A stretch of DNA of 64,000 bases, taken from assembly GCF_011387195.1 (NCBI RefSeq), contig NZ_CP046919.1, positions 1,674,001 through 1,738,000 of the forward strand, in the 5' to 3' direction. The translations under genes were made by a program, and so were the position numbers. Below, piece by piece: positions 44,465-53,571 of this stretch (position 1 is the first letter of the stretch; every line of letters begins with the position of its first letter). Source of the DNA: Streptococcus ruminicola (lineage in GTDB: Bacteria > Bacillota > Bacilli > Lactobacillales > Streptococcaceae). The notes beneath the pieces were generated by a model that saw nothing but the letters and a program-made list of their open reading frames with translations, was not told the DNA's origin and did not search any database.

Positions 44465-47400
44465 ATGGAAAAAAAGATTCGCTATAAGCTACACAAAGTT
44501 AAAAAGCAATGGGTAACTATTGCTGTTACAAGTTTGGCACTTGTTGCAGGAGTAGGCGTGGGAGTTGCTAGCTCAACACAACAAGTATCTGCCGACGAAT
44601 ATGCTGTCACAAGAGGAAGTGACATGCCAAGAACAAGCGAAAGCAGTAGTCAAACTCAAACAAGTAGCTCAGATGTCGATACTCAAGAGTCATCAACAGA
44701 AGCTAGTTCAACAGTAAAAGAAGAAACAAATGCTAAAACTACAACTGAAGATGCTACTCAGGAGACAACTGAAAGTTCAGTAGAAAAAGCAGAAACTACA
44801 GAAGCTTCATCAGAAGAAACTCAAGAAAAAGCTGACTCAACTGAACAATCAGAAACAACTGCTGGTGAGGATGTTGCAGACGACAGTCAAAAAACATCTG
44901 AAACTGATGTTCGTGATGACAAAACAACAAAAGCAGCTGAAGAAGAAACTCAAAAAGCTGAAGACGAACAATTGAGCTTGGACAACATCAAGAAAATTGA
45001 TGGTAAATACTACTATGTCCAAGAAGATGGTACTGTTAAGAAAAACTTCGCCATCACTGTAAATGGTCAATTGCTTTACTTTGATGCTGAAACAGGTGCT
45101 TTGTCATCAACTTCAACTTACTCATTTACAGAAGGTTTGACAAATCTTGTCGATAACTTCTCAAAAAATAACCAAGCTTACGATTCAACTGAAAAAAGCT
45201 TTGAATTGGTTGATGGGTATTTGACTGCCAACTCTTGGTATCGTCCTACTAAAGTTTTGGAAAATGGTGAAAAATGGGTTGATTCAACAGAAGACACTTA
45301 CCGTCCATTGGTAATGGCATGGTGGCCTGATGTTGATACACAAGTCAACTACCTTAACCATATGTCTGAATACTTTGGCATGGGTAAAAAATACTCAGCA
45401 ACTGACAAACAATCAACATTGAACGTTGCAGCAGAAGCTATTCAAATTAAAATCGAACAAGAAATCGCACGTCGTGGTAACGCTGCTTGGTTGCGTGAAA
45501 TCATTGCTTCGTTTGTAGCTACACAAGACAAATGGAACATGAATTCTGAAGACCGTGACACTGACCACTTGCAAGGTGGTGCCCTTCTTTACGTTAACAG
45601 TGATTTGACTGAATGGGCTAATTCAGATTATCGTCTTCTTAACCGCGCACCGACTTACCAAAACGGTCAAACAAATTACCACAAAGCAGACCGCACAGGT
45701 GGTTATGACTTCTTGCTTGCAAACGACGTTGATAACTCAAACCCAGTTGTTCAAGCAGAACAATTGAACCAACTTTATTACCTTATGAACTGGGGTAAAG
45801 TGGTCTTTGGTGATGCTGAAGCCAACTTTGATGGTGTTCGTGTTGATGCCGTGGATAACGTAGATGCTGACCTTCTTCAACTTTACACAGACTTGTTTGA
45901 AGCAGCTTACGGCGTTAATAAAACAGAAGCACAAGCTCTTGCCCATATTTCTATTCTAGAAGCTTGGAGTTTCAATGACCCTGATTATAACCATGATACA
46001 AATGGTGCAGCCCTTGCTATCGACAACGGTCTTCGTATGGCTTTCCTTGATGTTTTAACACGACCAGAAGGTAGCCGTTCAAACTTGGAATCATTGATTC
46101 ATAATGATCTTGGTATGACTGACCGTACAGTAGATAGTGCTTACGGTGATACAATGCCTTCATATGCTTTTGTTCGTGCACACGATAGTGAAGTACAAGG
46201 TATTATCGCATCAATCATCGCTGGTCAAATCAATCCGAAAACAGATGGTTTCACATTCACACTTGAAGAATTGCAAAAAGCCTTTGAAATCTATAACGCT
46301 GATATGAACAGTGTTCACAAAAAATACACTCACTTCAATATTCCAGCAGCTTATGCACTTCTTTTGACAAATATGGAATCTGTTCCACGTGTTTACTATG
46401 GTGATTTGTTCACTGACAATGGTCAATACATGGCAGTTAAATCTCCATACTACAACCAAATCGTTGCTCTTCTTAAATCTCGTATCAAATACGCAGCTGG
46501 TGGTCAAGCAATGAACGTTCAATACCCTGCAGGAGCAAATGGTGGTATTTTAACATCAGTTCGTTTTGGTAAAGGTATCATGACTGCTGACCAAAAAGCA
46601 AAAGACGAATCTGTTCCAACTTCAGGTATTGTCACAATCATTTCTAACAATCCAAATCTTAAATTAAATGGTTCTGATGTGATTGCAGTACAAGTTGGTA
46701 TCGCACATGCTGGTCAATATTACCGTCCATTGCTTTCACCAACTGAAAACGGTTTGCAAGCTTATCTCAACGATTCTGATACTAACATCACTAAACTCGT
46801 TGATGAAAATGGATTTATCTACTTCACAGGTGATGAAATCAAAGGCTTCCAAACTGTTGATATGAATGGTTTCCTTACTGTTTGGGTACCAGTTGGTGCA
46901 GCTGCTGATCAAGATATTCGCGTGAAACCAAGCACAGAAGCTAAAGAAGCAGGCAAATTAACTTACGAAACATCAGCAGCTCTTGATTCACAAGTTATCT
47001 TTGAAGGATTCTCAAACTTCCAAGATTTTGTAAAAGATCCTTCACAATACACTAACAAAGTTATTGCTGAAAATGCTGATCTCTTTGCATCATGGGGTAT
47101 CACATCATTTGAATTGGCACCACAATACGTGTCATCAACTGACGGTACATTCCTTGATTCAATCATCCAAAATGGTTATGCCTTTAGCGACCGTTATGAC
47201 TTGGCAATGAGCAAAAACAATAAATACGGTTCAGCAGAAGATTTGCGAAATGCTATTAAAGCCCTTCACAAACGTGGTATCCAAGTTATTGCTGACTGGG
47301 TTCCAGACCAAATCTACGCTCTTCCAGGTGAAGAAATTGTTACAGCAACTCGTGTTAACGACTATGGTGAAGAACGCGAAGGTGCTCAAATTAAGAACAA

Positions 47401-48985
47401 ACCATATGCCGCAAACACTAAAAGTAGTGGTAAAGACTACCAAGCACAATATGGTGGTGAATTCTTAGATTATCTTCAAAAAACTTACCCATCAATCTTT
47501 GAACGTGTCATGATTTCTAACGGTCAAAAAATTGACCCATCAACTAAGATTAAAGTTTGGAAAGCTGAATACTTCAACGGAACAAACATTCTTGGCAAAG
47601 GTTCAGATTATGTTCTTAATGATCAAGCAACAGGTACTTACTTCACAGTCACTGAAAATGGAGCTTTCCTTCCAAAACAAATGACATCAGATGATGCCAA
47701 AACTGGTTTCTACTATGATGGTAAAGGCATGACTTACTTCTCAACAAGTGGATACCAAGCTAAATCATCATTTATCGTGTACAACGGAAATCGTTATTAC
47801 TTTGACGAAGAAGGTCACATGGTGACAGGTATGCGTGAAATCGATGGTGAAACTTACTTCTTCTTGCCAAATGGTATTGAACTTCGTGATGCTATCTATG
47901 AAGATGCAGAAGGAAACCAATACTACTTCGGTAAAACAGGTAGCCGTTATGAAGGTGGTCATTACTATGCCTTCAATACAACTGAAACAGTTGATGGCGT
48001 TGCTAAGACTGTAACTAACTGGCGCTACTTCGGTAAAGATGGTGTTATGGCGCGTGGTCTTGTTAAAATCGGTGAAGATTACCAATACTATGATGAAAAT
48101 GGTAACCAAGTTAAAGGTCAACTTGTTAAAGACAAAGATGGTCAACTTCGTTACTTCAAAGGTGACTCAGGTGCCATGGTTGCTTCTGAATTCGCTCTTA
48201 TCAATGGCGGATGGTATTACTTTAACGAAGACGGTGTAGCAGTTAAAGGTGCCCAAACAATTAACGGTCAACAATTGTACTTTGACGAAAATGGTGTCCA
48301 AGCCAAAGGTATCTTCGTAACCAATGAAGATGGTACACGTAGTTACTATGATGCTAAATCTGGTGAAAAATTTGTTGGTGATTTCTTCACAACAGGTGAC
48401 AACCACTGGTACTATGCTGACGAAAATGGTAACTTGGCAACAGGTTCACAAGTTATTCGTGGTCAAAAACTTTACTTTGCTGAAGATGGTCTCCAAGCTA
48501 AAGGTATCTTCGTAACCAATGAAGATGGTACACGTAGTTACTATGATGCTAAATCTGGTGAAAAATTTGTTGGTGATTTCTTCACAACAGGTGACAACCA
48601 CTGGTACTATGCTGACGAAAATGGTAACTTGGCAACAGGTTCACAAGTTATTCGTGGTCAAAAACTTTACTTTGCTGAAGATGGTCTCCAAGCTAAAGGT
48701 ATCTTCGTAACAGATGCAGAAGGAAATCGTCACTTTTACGATCCAGATTCAGGTGACCTTGCCACAAATAAATTTATCGCTGATGGTGACAACTGGTATT
48801 ACTTTGACGAAAACGGTCAAGTCGTAACAGGTGACCAAGAAATCAACGGTCAAGAATTGCATTTCGATGAAAATGGTGTTCAAACTAAAGGCGGATTTGC
48901 TACAGACGCTGAAGGTCACAAACACTATTACGATGCAAAAACTGGAGACTTGGAAGATGAAGATGTAGCTTTTGTAGAAGCTTAA
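44465..48985 (+). CDS. gtf: Glucosyltransferase (glucansucrase, GH70)
   Basis: 1506 residues. Makes alpha-glucan from sucrose outside the cell. Signal peptide about 1-43, then a Ser/Thr/Glu-rich variable region to about 170, glucan-binding repeats, and the GH70 catalytic core with Asp461 (DGVRVDAVDN), Glu499 (ILEAWSFND) and Asp574 (VRAHDSEVQ) as nucleophile, acid/base and transition-state stabiliser. C-terminal YG-type glucan-binding repeats contain a perfect 65-residue tandem duplication (residues 1281-1410). No LPXTG motif, so it is secreted and held by glucan binding. Linkage type cannot be read from sequence. Start follows TTTAGGAGGATTT. Confidence 0.95.
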   Translation: MEKKIRYKLHKVKKQWVTIAVTSLALVAGVGVGVASSTQQVSADEYAVTRGSDMPRTSESSSQTQTSSSDVDTQESSTEASSTVKEETNAKTTTEDATQETTESSVEKAETTEASSEETQEKADSTEQSETTAGEDVADDSQKTSETDVRDDKTTKAAEEETQKAEDEQLSLDNIKKIDGKYYYVQEDGTVKKNFAITVNGQLLYFDAETGALSSTSTYSFTEGLTNLVDNFSKNNQAYDSTEKSFELVDGYLTANSWYRPTKVLENGEKWVDSTEDTYRPLVMAWWPDVDTQVNYLNHMSEYFGMGKKYSATDKQSTLNVAAEAIQIKIEQEIARRGNAAWLREIIASFVATQDKWNMNSEDRDTDHLQGGALLYVNSDLTEWANSDYRLLNRAPTYQNGQTNYHKADRTGGYDFLLANDVDNSNPVVQAEQLNQLYYLMNWGKVVFGDAEANFDGVRVDAVDNVDADLLQLYTDLFEAAYGVNKTEAQALAHISILEAWSFNDPDYNHDTNGAALAIDNGLRMAFLDVLTRPEGSRSNLESLIHNDLGMTDRTVDSAYGDTMPSYAFVRAHDSEVQGIIASIIAGQINPKTDGFTFTLEELQKAFEIYNADMNSVHKKYTHFNIPAAYALLLTNMESVPRVYYGDLFTDNGQYMAVKSPYYNQIVALLKSRIKYAAGGQAMNVQYPAGANGGILTSVRFGKGIMTADQKAKDESVPTSGIVTIISNNPNLKLNGSDVIAVQVGIAHAGQYYRPLLSPTENGLQAYLNDSDTNITKLVDENGFIYFTGDEIKGFQTVDMNGFLTVWVPVGAAADQDIRVKPSTEAKEAGKLTYETSAALDSQVIFEGFSNFQDFVKDPSQYTNKVIAENADLFASWGITSFELAPQYVSSTDGTFLDSIIQNGYAFSDRYDLAMSKNNKYGSAEDLRNAIKALHKRGIQVIADWVPDQIYALPGEEIVTATRVNDYGEEREGAQIKNKPYAANTKSSGKDYQAQYGGEFLDYLQKTYPSIFERVMISNGQKIDPSTKIKVWKAEYFNGTNILGKGSDYVLNDQATGTYFTVTENGAFLPKQMTSDDAKTGFYYDGKGMTYFSTSGYQAKSSFIVYNGNRYYFDEEGHMVTGMREIDGETYFFLPNGIELRDAIYEDAEGNQYYFGKTGSRYEGGHYYAFNTTETVDGVAKTVTNWRYFGKDGVMARGLVKIGEDYQYYDENGNQVKGQLVKDKDGQLRYFKGDSGAMVASEFALINGGWYYFNEDGVAVKGAQTINGQQLYFDENGVQAKGIFVTNEDGTRSYYDAKSGEKFVGDFFTTGDNHWYYADENGNLATGSQVIRGQKLYFAEDGLQAKGIFVTNEDGTRSYYDAKSGEKFVGDFFTTGDNHWYYADENGNLATGSQVIRGQKLYFAEDGLQAKGIFVTDAEGNRHFYDPDSGDLATNKFIADGDNWYYFDENGQVVTGDQEINGQELHFDENGVQTKGGFATDAEGHKHYYDAKTGDLEDEDVAFVEA
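48305..48694 (+). repeat. Perfect 195-bp tandem duplication in gtf
   Basis: Bases 48305-48499 and 48500-48694 appear identical, codon-aligned, and encode 65 residues starting KGIFVTNEDGTRSYYD. The first 17 bases recur once more at 48695. Identity at synonymous sites marks a recent event, and copy number should be unstable. Confidence 0.95.
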
Positions 48986-49003
48986 TCACTCATTAATGAA
49001 TTT

Positions 49004-49190
49004 TAGTATTTCAATACTAGTTTAGTTAAACAAGCAATAACTCCATAATAAAAAGCTATCAAATCTAGTGATGTGCGTGCTAGTATTTGGTAGCTTTTTT
49101 ATGCTTAAAACTTTAAGTTTCATTAGCATTGGTGTATAATTTGGGTGAAGGAGGATGCCTTAGTATTTCAATACTAAGATAAGTTAACAT
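49004..49190. repeat. Pair of short palindromes flanking the gtf terminator
   Basis: TAGTATTTCAATACTA (stem TAGTAT/ATACTA) occurs at 49004-49019 and 49161-49176, each followed by a similar AGTTAA segment. The first lies in the gtf 3' region, the second in the leader of the next CPBP gene. Function unknown. Confidence 0.6.
49049..49101 (+). terminator. Terminator of gtf
   Basis: AAAAGCTATCAAAT and ATTTGGTAGCTTTT pair, with CTAG/CTAG inside, followed by a T run. Confidence 0.85.
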
Positions 49191-49211
49191 CTAAAAAGGA
49201 GATTTCAGGCT

Positions 49212-49874
49212 ATGATGAGTGAACAGAAAAAGACTAGTTTTAGAGATTATATTGCTTCAAATGCTATTCCTATTTTGATTGAAGTGGTTTTTATCTTGTC
49301 GTGTTTGATTGTTCCGTCAAGCTACCTTATCTACACCAACGCTTTGTTTTACTTTTTGCTTTTGGTTTATTTTCTCATCTCTAAAGACCTTAATTTAAAA
49401 GAATGGTTTAGGAGTTTTAAAAGCGGCAGAAAGTACTGGATTCAGGTTTTATTGACGTTTTTAGGATTCGTGCTTACCTTTGCTTTGACAAGGATGTTAG
49501 AAGGATTTTTTCCAAACTTTGAGATAGGGAGTATCAGTTTAAGAAGAGATAGTTGGCTGACCTTAATCGTATTTTCCATTTCGACCATCTTTTTGCCAGC
49601 TATGACCGAAGAGACATTTTACCGAAAAAACATGATTCTGTTTGATAGTAAGAAGGCAATTTTCCTCACGACCTTTTTTAGTATGTTACTCTATGCTTTG
49701 GAACACTCGCTTTCTTGGTGGGGAATTTTCTTGACCATGATTTGGGCGCTGCCGTTGAGTTTTTCTTATATCAAAACTAGAAACATTTACGTTGTCATGA
49801 CGGCGCATTTTATTGGCAATCTTATCGGCAATGGCAGCGATGTGATAGCTACCTTGATTCATTGGTTATCTTAA
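49212..49874 (+). CDS. CPBP family intramembrane metalloprotease
   Basis: 220 residues, about six membrane segments. Motifs: EETFYRKNM (EExxxR), LYALEHSLS (xxxxH) and AHFIGNLIG (HxxxN). Third CPBP protein in 10 kb, but separated from the other two by rgg-gtf and in its own transcription unit. AAAAGGAGATTTCAGGCT precedes ATG 49212. Confidence 0.86.
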   Translation: MMSEQKKTSFRDYIASNAIPILIEVVFILSCLIVPSSYLIYTNALFYFLLLVYFLISKDLNLKEWFRSFKSGRKYWIQVLLTFLGFVLTFALTRMLEGFFPNFEIGSISLRRDSWLTLIVFSISTIFLPAMTEETFYRKNMILFDSKKAIFLTTFFSMLLYALEHSLSWWGIFLTMIWALPLSFSYIKTRNIYVVMTAHFIGNLIGNGSDVIATLIHWLS

Positions 49875-49890
49875 CTGAAATCTTACAATA

Positions 49891-49928
49891 GGTATCCTTA
49901 GCTGAATTTGGCTAAGGGTGCTTTTTTT
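49891..49928 (+). terminator. Terminator after the CPBP gene
   Basis: CCTTAGC and GCTAAGG (extendable with GGTA) form the stem, followed by GTGCTTTTTTT. Confidence 0.82.
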
Positions 49929-49974
49929 AGGTTTAAATGACCAAAAAAATTGTGCAGATAGACCACTAGTGATA

Positions 49975-49995
49975 TGCAAGCGTTTGCGATATAAT
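49975..49995 (+). promoter_or_regulatory. cre site abutting the -10 of the second MATE gene
   Basis: TGCAAGCGTTTGCG (49975-49988) is followed directly by TATAAT (49990-49995). A CcpA dimer bound here would cover the promoter, so catabolite repression is expected. Confidence 0.72.
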
Positions 49996-50024
49996 GCACT
50001 TAGTAATAATGATGGAGAAAAATT

Positions 50025-51350
50025 ATGGCAAAAAGAGAACATTTTTTAAGAGAAGCAATGGCAATTGCCATTCCCGTAGCCTTACAAGCCATGTTGCAGT
50101 CATCCTTTTCAATGATTGACCAATTAATGGTCGGACAGCTTGGAAAGACTGCCATTGCAGCCGTTGAAGTTGGCGGAAAGCCACAGTTTGTCTTTGCCTT
50201 TGTTAGCGGAGCGATTGCGACCGTAACAGGTATCATGGTTTCTCAGTATATGGGAAAAAATGATCAGAAAAAGATTAATACCAGCATGTCAGTTAACCTC
50301 ATAGTCATGCTGTGCTTGGCTTTATTTACCATGGGCTTGTGCTTAATCTTCCCTGATGTTTTGGCAGGAATCTTCACTAAGGATACCGAAGTTGTGGTGA
50401 CGGCTAAGCCCTATATTCAGCTCTTAGCTTGGGTCTATCCTTTATCTGGGGTTGCAACACTTTTAGCGGTTCAGCTGCGTTGCCGAAATTACGCTAAGTA
50501 TCCGCTCTACATCAGTGCAGTCGCTGCGGTGGTCAATACCTGCTTAAATTATCTCTTGATTTTTGGTCATTTTGGTTTTCCTGCCATGGGAATCAAGGGG
50601 GCAGCGCTAGCTAGCTTAATGTCTCAAGTAGTGAATCTGGCTTTGATGGTTTATTTTTACCATAGAACTTGTCAATTTAGCTTTGATTTGCGGATGAAGG
50701 CTTCAGAGATTAGTCAGTACCTCATCATGCTAACGCCTATTGTGGTTAATGAGTTGCTTTGGACTTTGGGGCAAAATGTCAATACCTACATTTATGGGCA
50801 CATGGGAACGAGCGAGCTTGCTGGGATGTCTCTAACTGGTCCCATTCAGGGGCTATTTATTGGGGCTTTGTCTGGCTTGTCACAAGCGGCGGGAATTTTA
50901 ATCGGACGCAGGCTTGGTGAGCATGATTACGAACGAGCTTATCAGGATTCGAAACGTTTGTGCTTTTATGGTTTTGTAGGCTCTCTCATCTTATCAATCT
51001 TCTTGGTTCTGGGTGAAAATCTCTACATTGACTTATATAATGTTGGTCCTGATGTTAGACAAGTCGGATCACAACTCTTGTTGACTTTTGCGATTTTAGC
51101 ACCGGTTAAAGTTCAAAATATGATTTTGGGTGGTGGTGTTATCCGAAGTGGTGGGAGAACCAAGTACATCATGATTATCGATATTTTGGGTACATGGTGT
51201 ATTGGTGTGCCTTTAGGGCTCTTTACGGGACTGGTTCTTAAACTTCCAATTGTTTGGGTTTATTTTATTCTATCGCAAGAGGAATTGTTCCGTTTTATCG
51301 TGTCAGTCTTTATGTTCCGCAGTAGAAAATGGATGAATACCATTAAATAA
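50025..51350 (+). CDS. MATE family efflux transporter
   Basis: 441 residues, about 12 membrane segments in two repeats (first AIAIPVALQAMLQSSFSMID, second LIMLTPIVVNELLWTLGQNV). This is the NorM/DinF-like class. The start follows GATGGAGAAAAATT. The promoter carries a cre element, unusual for a drug pump and suggesting a metabolite-linked role. No cotranscribed regulator. Confidence 0.9.
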   Translation: MAKREHFLREAMAIAIPVALQAMLQSSFSMIDQLMVGQLGKTAIAAVEVGGKPQFVFAFVSGAIATVTGIMVSQYMGKNDQKKINTSMSVNLIVMLCLALFTMGLCLIFPDVLAGIFTKDTEVVVTAKPYIQLLAWVYPLSGVATLLAVQLRCRNYAKYPLYISAVAAVVNTCLNYLLIFGHFGFPAMGIKGAALASLMSQVVNLALMVYFYHRTCQFSFDLRMKASEISQYLIMLTPIVVNELLWTLGQNVNTYIYGHMGTSELAGMSLTGPIQGLFIGALSGLSQAAGILIGRRLGEHDYERAYQDSKRLCFYGFVGSLILSIFLVLGENLYIDLYNVGPDVRQVGSQLLLTFAILAPVKVQNMILGGGVIRSGGRTKYIMIIDILGTWCIGVPLGLFTGLVLKLPIVWVYFILSQEELFRFIVSVFMFRSRKWMNTIK

Positions 51351-51366
51351 GCTGTTTTCACCAAAA

Positions 51367-51381
51367 TTGACAAATTGTCAA
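51367..51381. promoter_or_regulatory. Palindromic operator upstream of dhaL
   Basis: TTGACAA-A-TTGTCAA is a perfect 7-1-7 inverted repeat about 125 bases before dhaL and about 60 before its TATAAT. A candidate binding site for an unlinked regulator. Confidence 0.5.
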
Positions 51382-51506
51382 AAAAATAGGCCGTTTTACG
51401 ACTTTATGTGAGACCTTTTGATTAAAAAGTTTTATAATGAAGAAAAAGGTTTCTATGATACCGCTTTCTTTTAGCAGTGTTTAGGATGATAAAAGGAGTG
51501 TTTTAT

Positions 51507-52097
51507 ATGAAATTAGAGACTGCAAAAAGGTGGCTCATCTTGTTCTACGAAAAAATCCAAGAAAATGTAGCTGTTTTAGCTGAATTGGACTCAACGATGG
51601 GAGGAGATGGAGACCATGGTGAAAATATGTTGCGTGGTATGAAGGCTGTTGTCAATGCCGTTGAACCAAAAGAATTTGCATCGACAGTTGATTTGTTTAC
51701 AGAAACGGGGATGCTTCTTTTGACAAAAGTCGGTGGTGTGTCTGGAACGTTGTATGGCTCAGCATTTTTAGGAATGGCAAGGGCTGAAGAAGCAGATGAC
51801 TCGCTTTACCATGATATCAAAGAAGGTTTGGTCATGATTCAAAGGCGTGGTCGAGCAGAAATCGATGATAAAACTATGGTTGATGTCTGGGCGCCTGTAG
51901 TAGAAGATTTGAAAAATCATCAGCTAACACCAGAGCGTATTGATGAGTATATTCTAAAGACAGCTCTTTTGAGAGCTAAAAAGGGACGTCATGCATATGC
52001 TGCAGATGGTTCACTTGGGCTTGTCGATCCTGGTTCATATTCATCTGGTTTATTGTTTAAAGCACTATTAGAAGCGGAGGAAAAAGATTATGTCTAA
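51507..52097 (+). CDS. dhaL: Dihydroxyacetone kinase subunit DhaL
   Basis: ADP-binding subunit of the PTS-dependent dihydroxyacetone kinase. ATG 51507 follows AAAAGGAGTGTTTTAT; the frame opens upstream without a site. 196 residues. The nucleotide-binding signature is ELDSTMGGDGDHGENMLRG, and GGVSGTLYGSAFL and DPGSYSSGLLF are conserved. Overlaps dhaM by 8 bases. The substrate-binding DhaK subunit is not in this neighbourhood. Confidence 0.93.
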   Translation: MKLETAKRWLILFYEKIQENVAVLAELDSTMGGDGDHGENMLRGMKAVVNAVEPKEFASTVDLFTETGMLLLTKVGGVSGTLYGSAFLGMARAEEADDSLYHDIKEGLVMIQRRGRAEIDDKTMVDVWAPVVEDLKNHQLTPERIDEYILKTALLRAKKGRHAYAADGSLGLVDPGSYSSGLLFKALLEAEEKDYV

Positions 52098-52467
52098 AAA
52101 AACTGGTATTGTTATTGTGTCACACTCAAAAGATATTGCTCAGGGTGTCGTAGATTTAATCTCACAAGTGGCAACAGATGTTCCAATTACATTTTCTGGT
52201 GGAACTGAAGATGGTAGAATCGGAACAAGTTTCCAACAAATCAAAGAAACTGTCGATAACAACGCTGCAGATACCTTGCTAGGATTCTTTGATTTTGGCT
52301 CTTCAAAGATGAATCTAGAAATGGTTGGGGAATTGTCTGAAAAGAACATCCTTATGTGTAAAGTTCCTCTCGTTGAAGGGGCTTATACAGCAGCCTCTTT
52401 ACTGCAAGCAGGTGTTCCATTTGAGGCTGTCATTGAACAACTTCGTGAAATGGATATCGATAAATAA
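52090..52467 (+). CDS. dhaM: PTS-dependent dihydroxyacetone kinase phosphotransferase subunit DhaM
   Basis: 125-residue EIIA(man)-like domain that passes phosphate from HPr to DhaL-bound ADP. The phospho-His is in IVIVSHSKDIAQGV; FDFGSSKMNLEM is the second family segment. Only the EIIA domain is present (no fused HPr/EI domains, unlike the E. coli protein), as in other Firmicutes. Coupled to dhaL by overlap. Confidence 0.93.
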   Translation: MSKKTGIVIVSHSKDIAQGVVDLISQVATDVPITFSGGTEDGRIGTSFQQIKETVDNNAADTLLGFFDFGSSKMNLEMVGELSEKNILMCKVPLVEGAYTAASLLQAGVPFEAVIEQLREMDIDK

Positions 52468-52471
52468 TGAT

Positions 52472-52507
52472 AAAAAAATCTAAGCGGGCCTAGGTTCGCT
52501 TTTTTTT
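52472..52507 (+). terminator. Terminator of dhaLM
   Basis: AAGCG and CGCTT with G-T pairs inside form a short stem, preceded by A7 and followed by T8. Confidence 0.7.
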
Positions 52508-52574
52508 CTGCTAAACATCCAGATTTAATGGAAAAATTGGTAATAATCTTTGCAACTTCATCTACATGTCAAAG

Positions 52575-52627
52575 TGGACAATGATCCACTTTTTTTATAT
52601 AATAAAGTCAGTTGTATAACTGACTTT
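52575..52627 (+). promoter_or_regulatory. Promoter and operator of the hdiR-umuC operon
   Basis: TGGACA (52575-52580), 17 bases, TATAAT (52598-52603). A palindrome AAAGTCAGTT-GTAT-AACTGACTTT (52604-52627, 10-4-10) overlaps the expected start site, so repressor bound there would block transcription. The likely binder is the HdiR-like protein encoded next. Confidence 0.72.
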
Positions 52628-52679
52628 TTGAAAACAAATCAGTTTATCTTTACAAAATGCGATAAAAGAGGTGAGTTTG

Positions 52680-53366
52680 ATGTATTATCCTGAAAAGTTA
52701 AAAAATCGTCGTTTGGAGCTTGGTTTGAAGCAGACAGAACTAGCGAAGGAGCTTGGGATTTCTAAGCAGTCTTATTTTGCTTGGGAAAAAGGTACGGCAA
52801 AGCCAACAAAAGCTAACTTGGCTAAGTTAGAAGAGCTTTTGCAAGTGTCGCACGGCTATTTTTCTGAGCTTGAGATTGCGACTCTTTATAAGCAATTAAC
52901 TGACCAAAATCAGGATAAAGCTTTGACTTATGTTCAAGATTTACTTGAACAGCAGCGTAAGGTGGTTACTATGGTTCAAGAACCACGTTTTGCCTACAAG
53001 GTTTACGAACGTTTGTCAGCTGGTATCGGTGCTAATGTCTATGATGATATGGATTACGATACAGTTTATTTTGATAAAGAGTTGGCGCATGATTTTGCCT
53101 CGTGGATTGATGGGGATTCTATGGAACCGACTTATCATAATGGCTCAGTAGCTCTCATTCGTGACACTGGTTTTGATTATGACGGCGCGGTTTACGCCGT
53201 TGTTTGGAATTCACAGACTTATATCAAAAAAGTTTACCGCGAGGAAAATGGGCTACGCCTAGTATCGATTAACAAAGATTACGCCGATAAATTTGCACCA
53301 TACGATGAAAATCCGCGTATTGTCGGGAAAATCGTTGGAAGTTTTATACCAATCATAGGAGGATAA
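52680..53366 (+). CDS. hdiR: HdiR/LexA-like XRE repressor with S24 autoprotease domain
   Basis: 228 residues from ATG 52680 after AGAGGTGAGTTTG. N-terminal HTH (LKQTELAKELGISKQSYFAW), linker with a probable Ala-Gly cleavage point (RLSAGIGAN), and an S24 peptidase with Ser in DGDSMEPTYHNG and Lys in TYIKKVYREENG. HdiR-type repressors are cleaved after DNA damage. It heads an operon containing umuC, so it probably acts as the local SOS switch. Confidence 0.9.
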   Translation: MYYPEKLKNRRLELGLKQTELAKELGISKQSYFAWEKGTAKPTKANLAKLEELLQVSHGYFSELEIATLYKQLTDQNQDKALTYVQDLLEQQRKVVTMVQEPRFAYKVYERLSAGIGANVYDDMDYDTVYFDKELAHDFASWIDGDSMEPTYHNGSVALIRDTGFDYDGAVYAVVWNSQTYIKKVYREENGLRLVSINKDYADKFAPYDENPRIVGKIVGSFIPIIGG

Positions 53367-53367
53367 G

Positions 53368-53571
53368 ATGCGATTAAAAGATATTTTAGATTTAGATTCA
53401 TATGACTTAGCTCCTGATAGCAAGGTCGAAATTTTTGATATGGATGATTTTGCGGAATCTGTCATGCATCAGCGGTTTTCAAGAGTTTATTTACCAGAAA
53501 ATCAAGACAGCGAACTCTCACCATATGCCTTTTTAGTCAATGATTCTATCCTGATTACCATGGAGGCTTAG
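53368..53571 (+). CDS. Small acidic protein of the SOS-like cassette, unknown function
   Basis: 67 residues, acidic (ILDLDSYDLAPDSKVEIFDM), no membrane segment, no domain recognised. It starts one base after the hdiR stop and its stop abuts the umuC start, so it is clearly translated within the operon (AGGAGG overlaps the hdiR 3' end). Could modulate HdiR or the polymerase; that is only inference from position. Confidence 0.78.
   Translation: MRLKDILDLDSYDLAPDSKVEIFDMDDFAESVMHQRFSRVYLPENQDSELSPYAFLVNDSILITMEA

Noticed and set aside
48324..48710. Two identical 63-codon ORFs inside gtf
   Set aside because: Out-of-frame shadows produced by the 195-bp tandem duplication.
51351..51506. Gene for DhaK or DhaS directly upstream of dhaL
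   Set aside because: Only 155 bases, with a palindrome and promoter-like boxes but no open frame.
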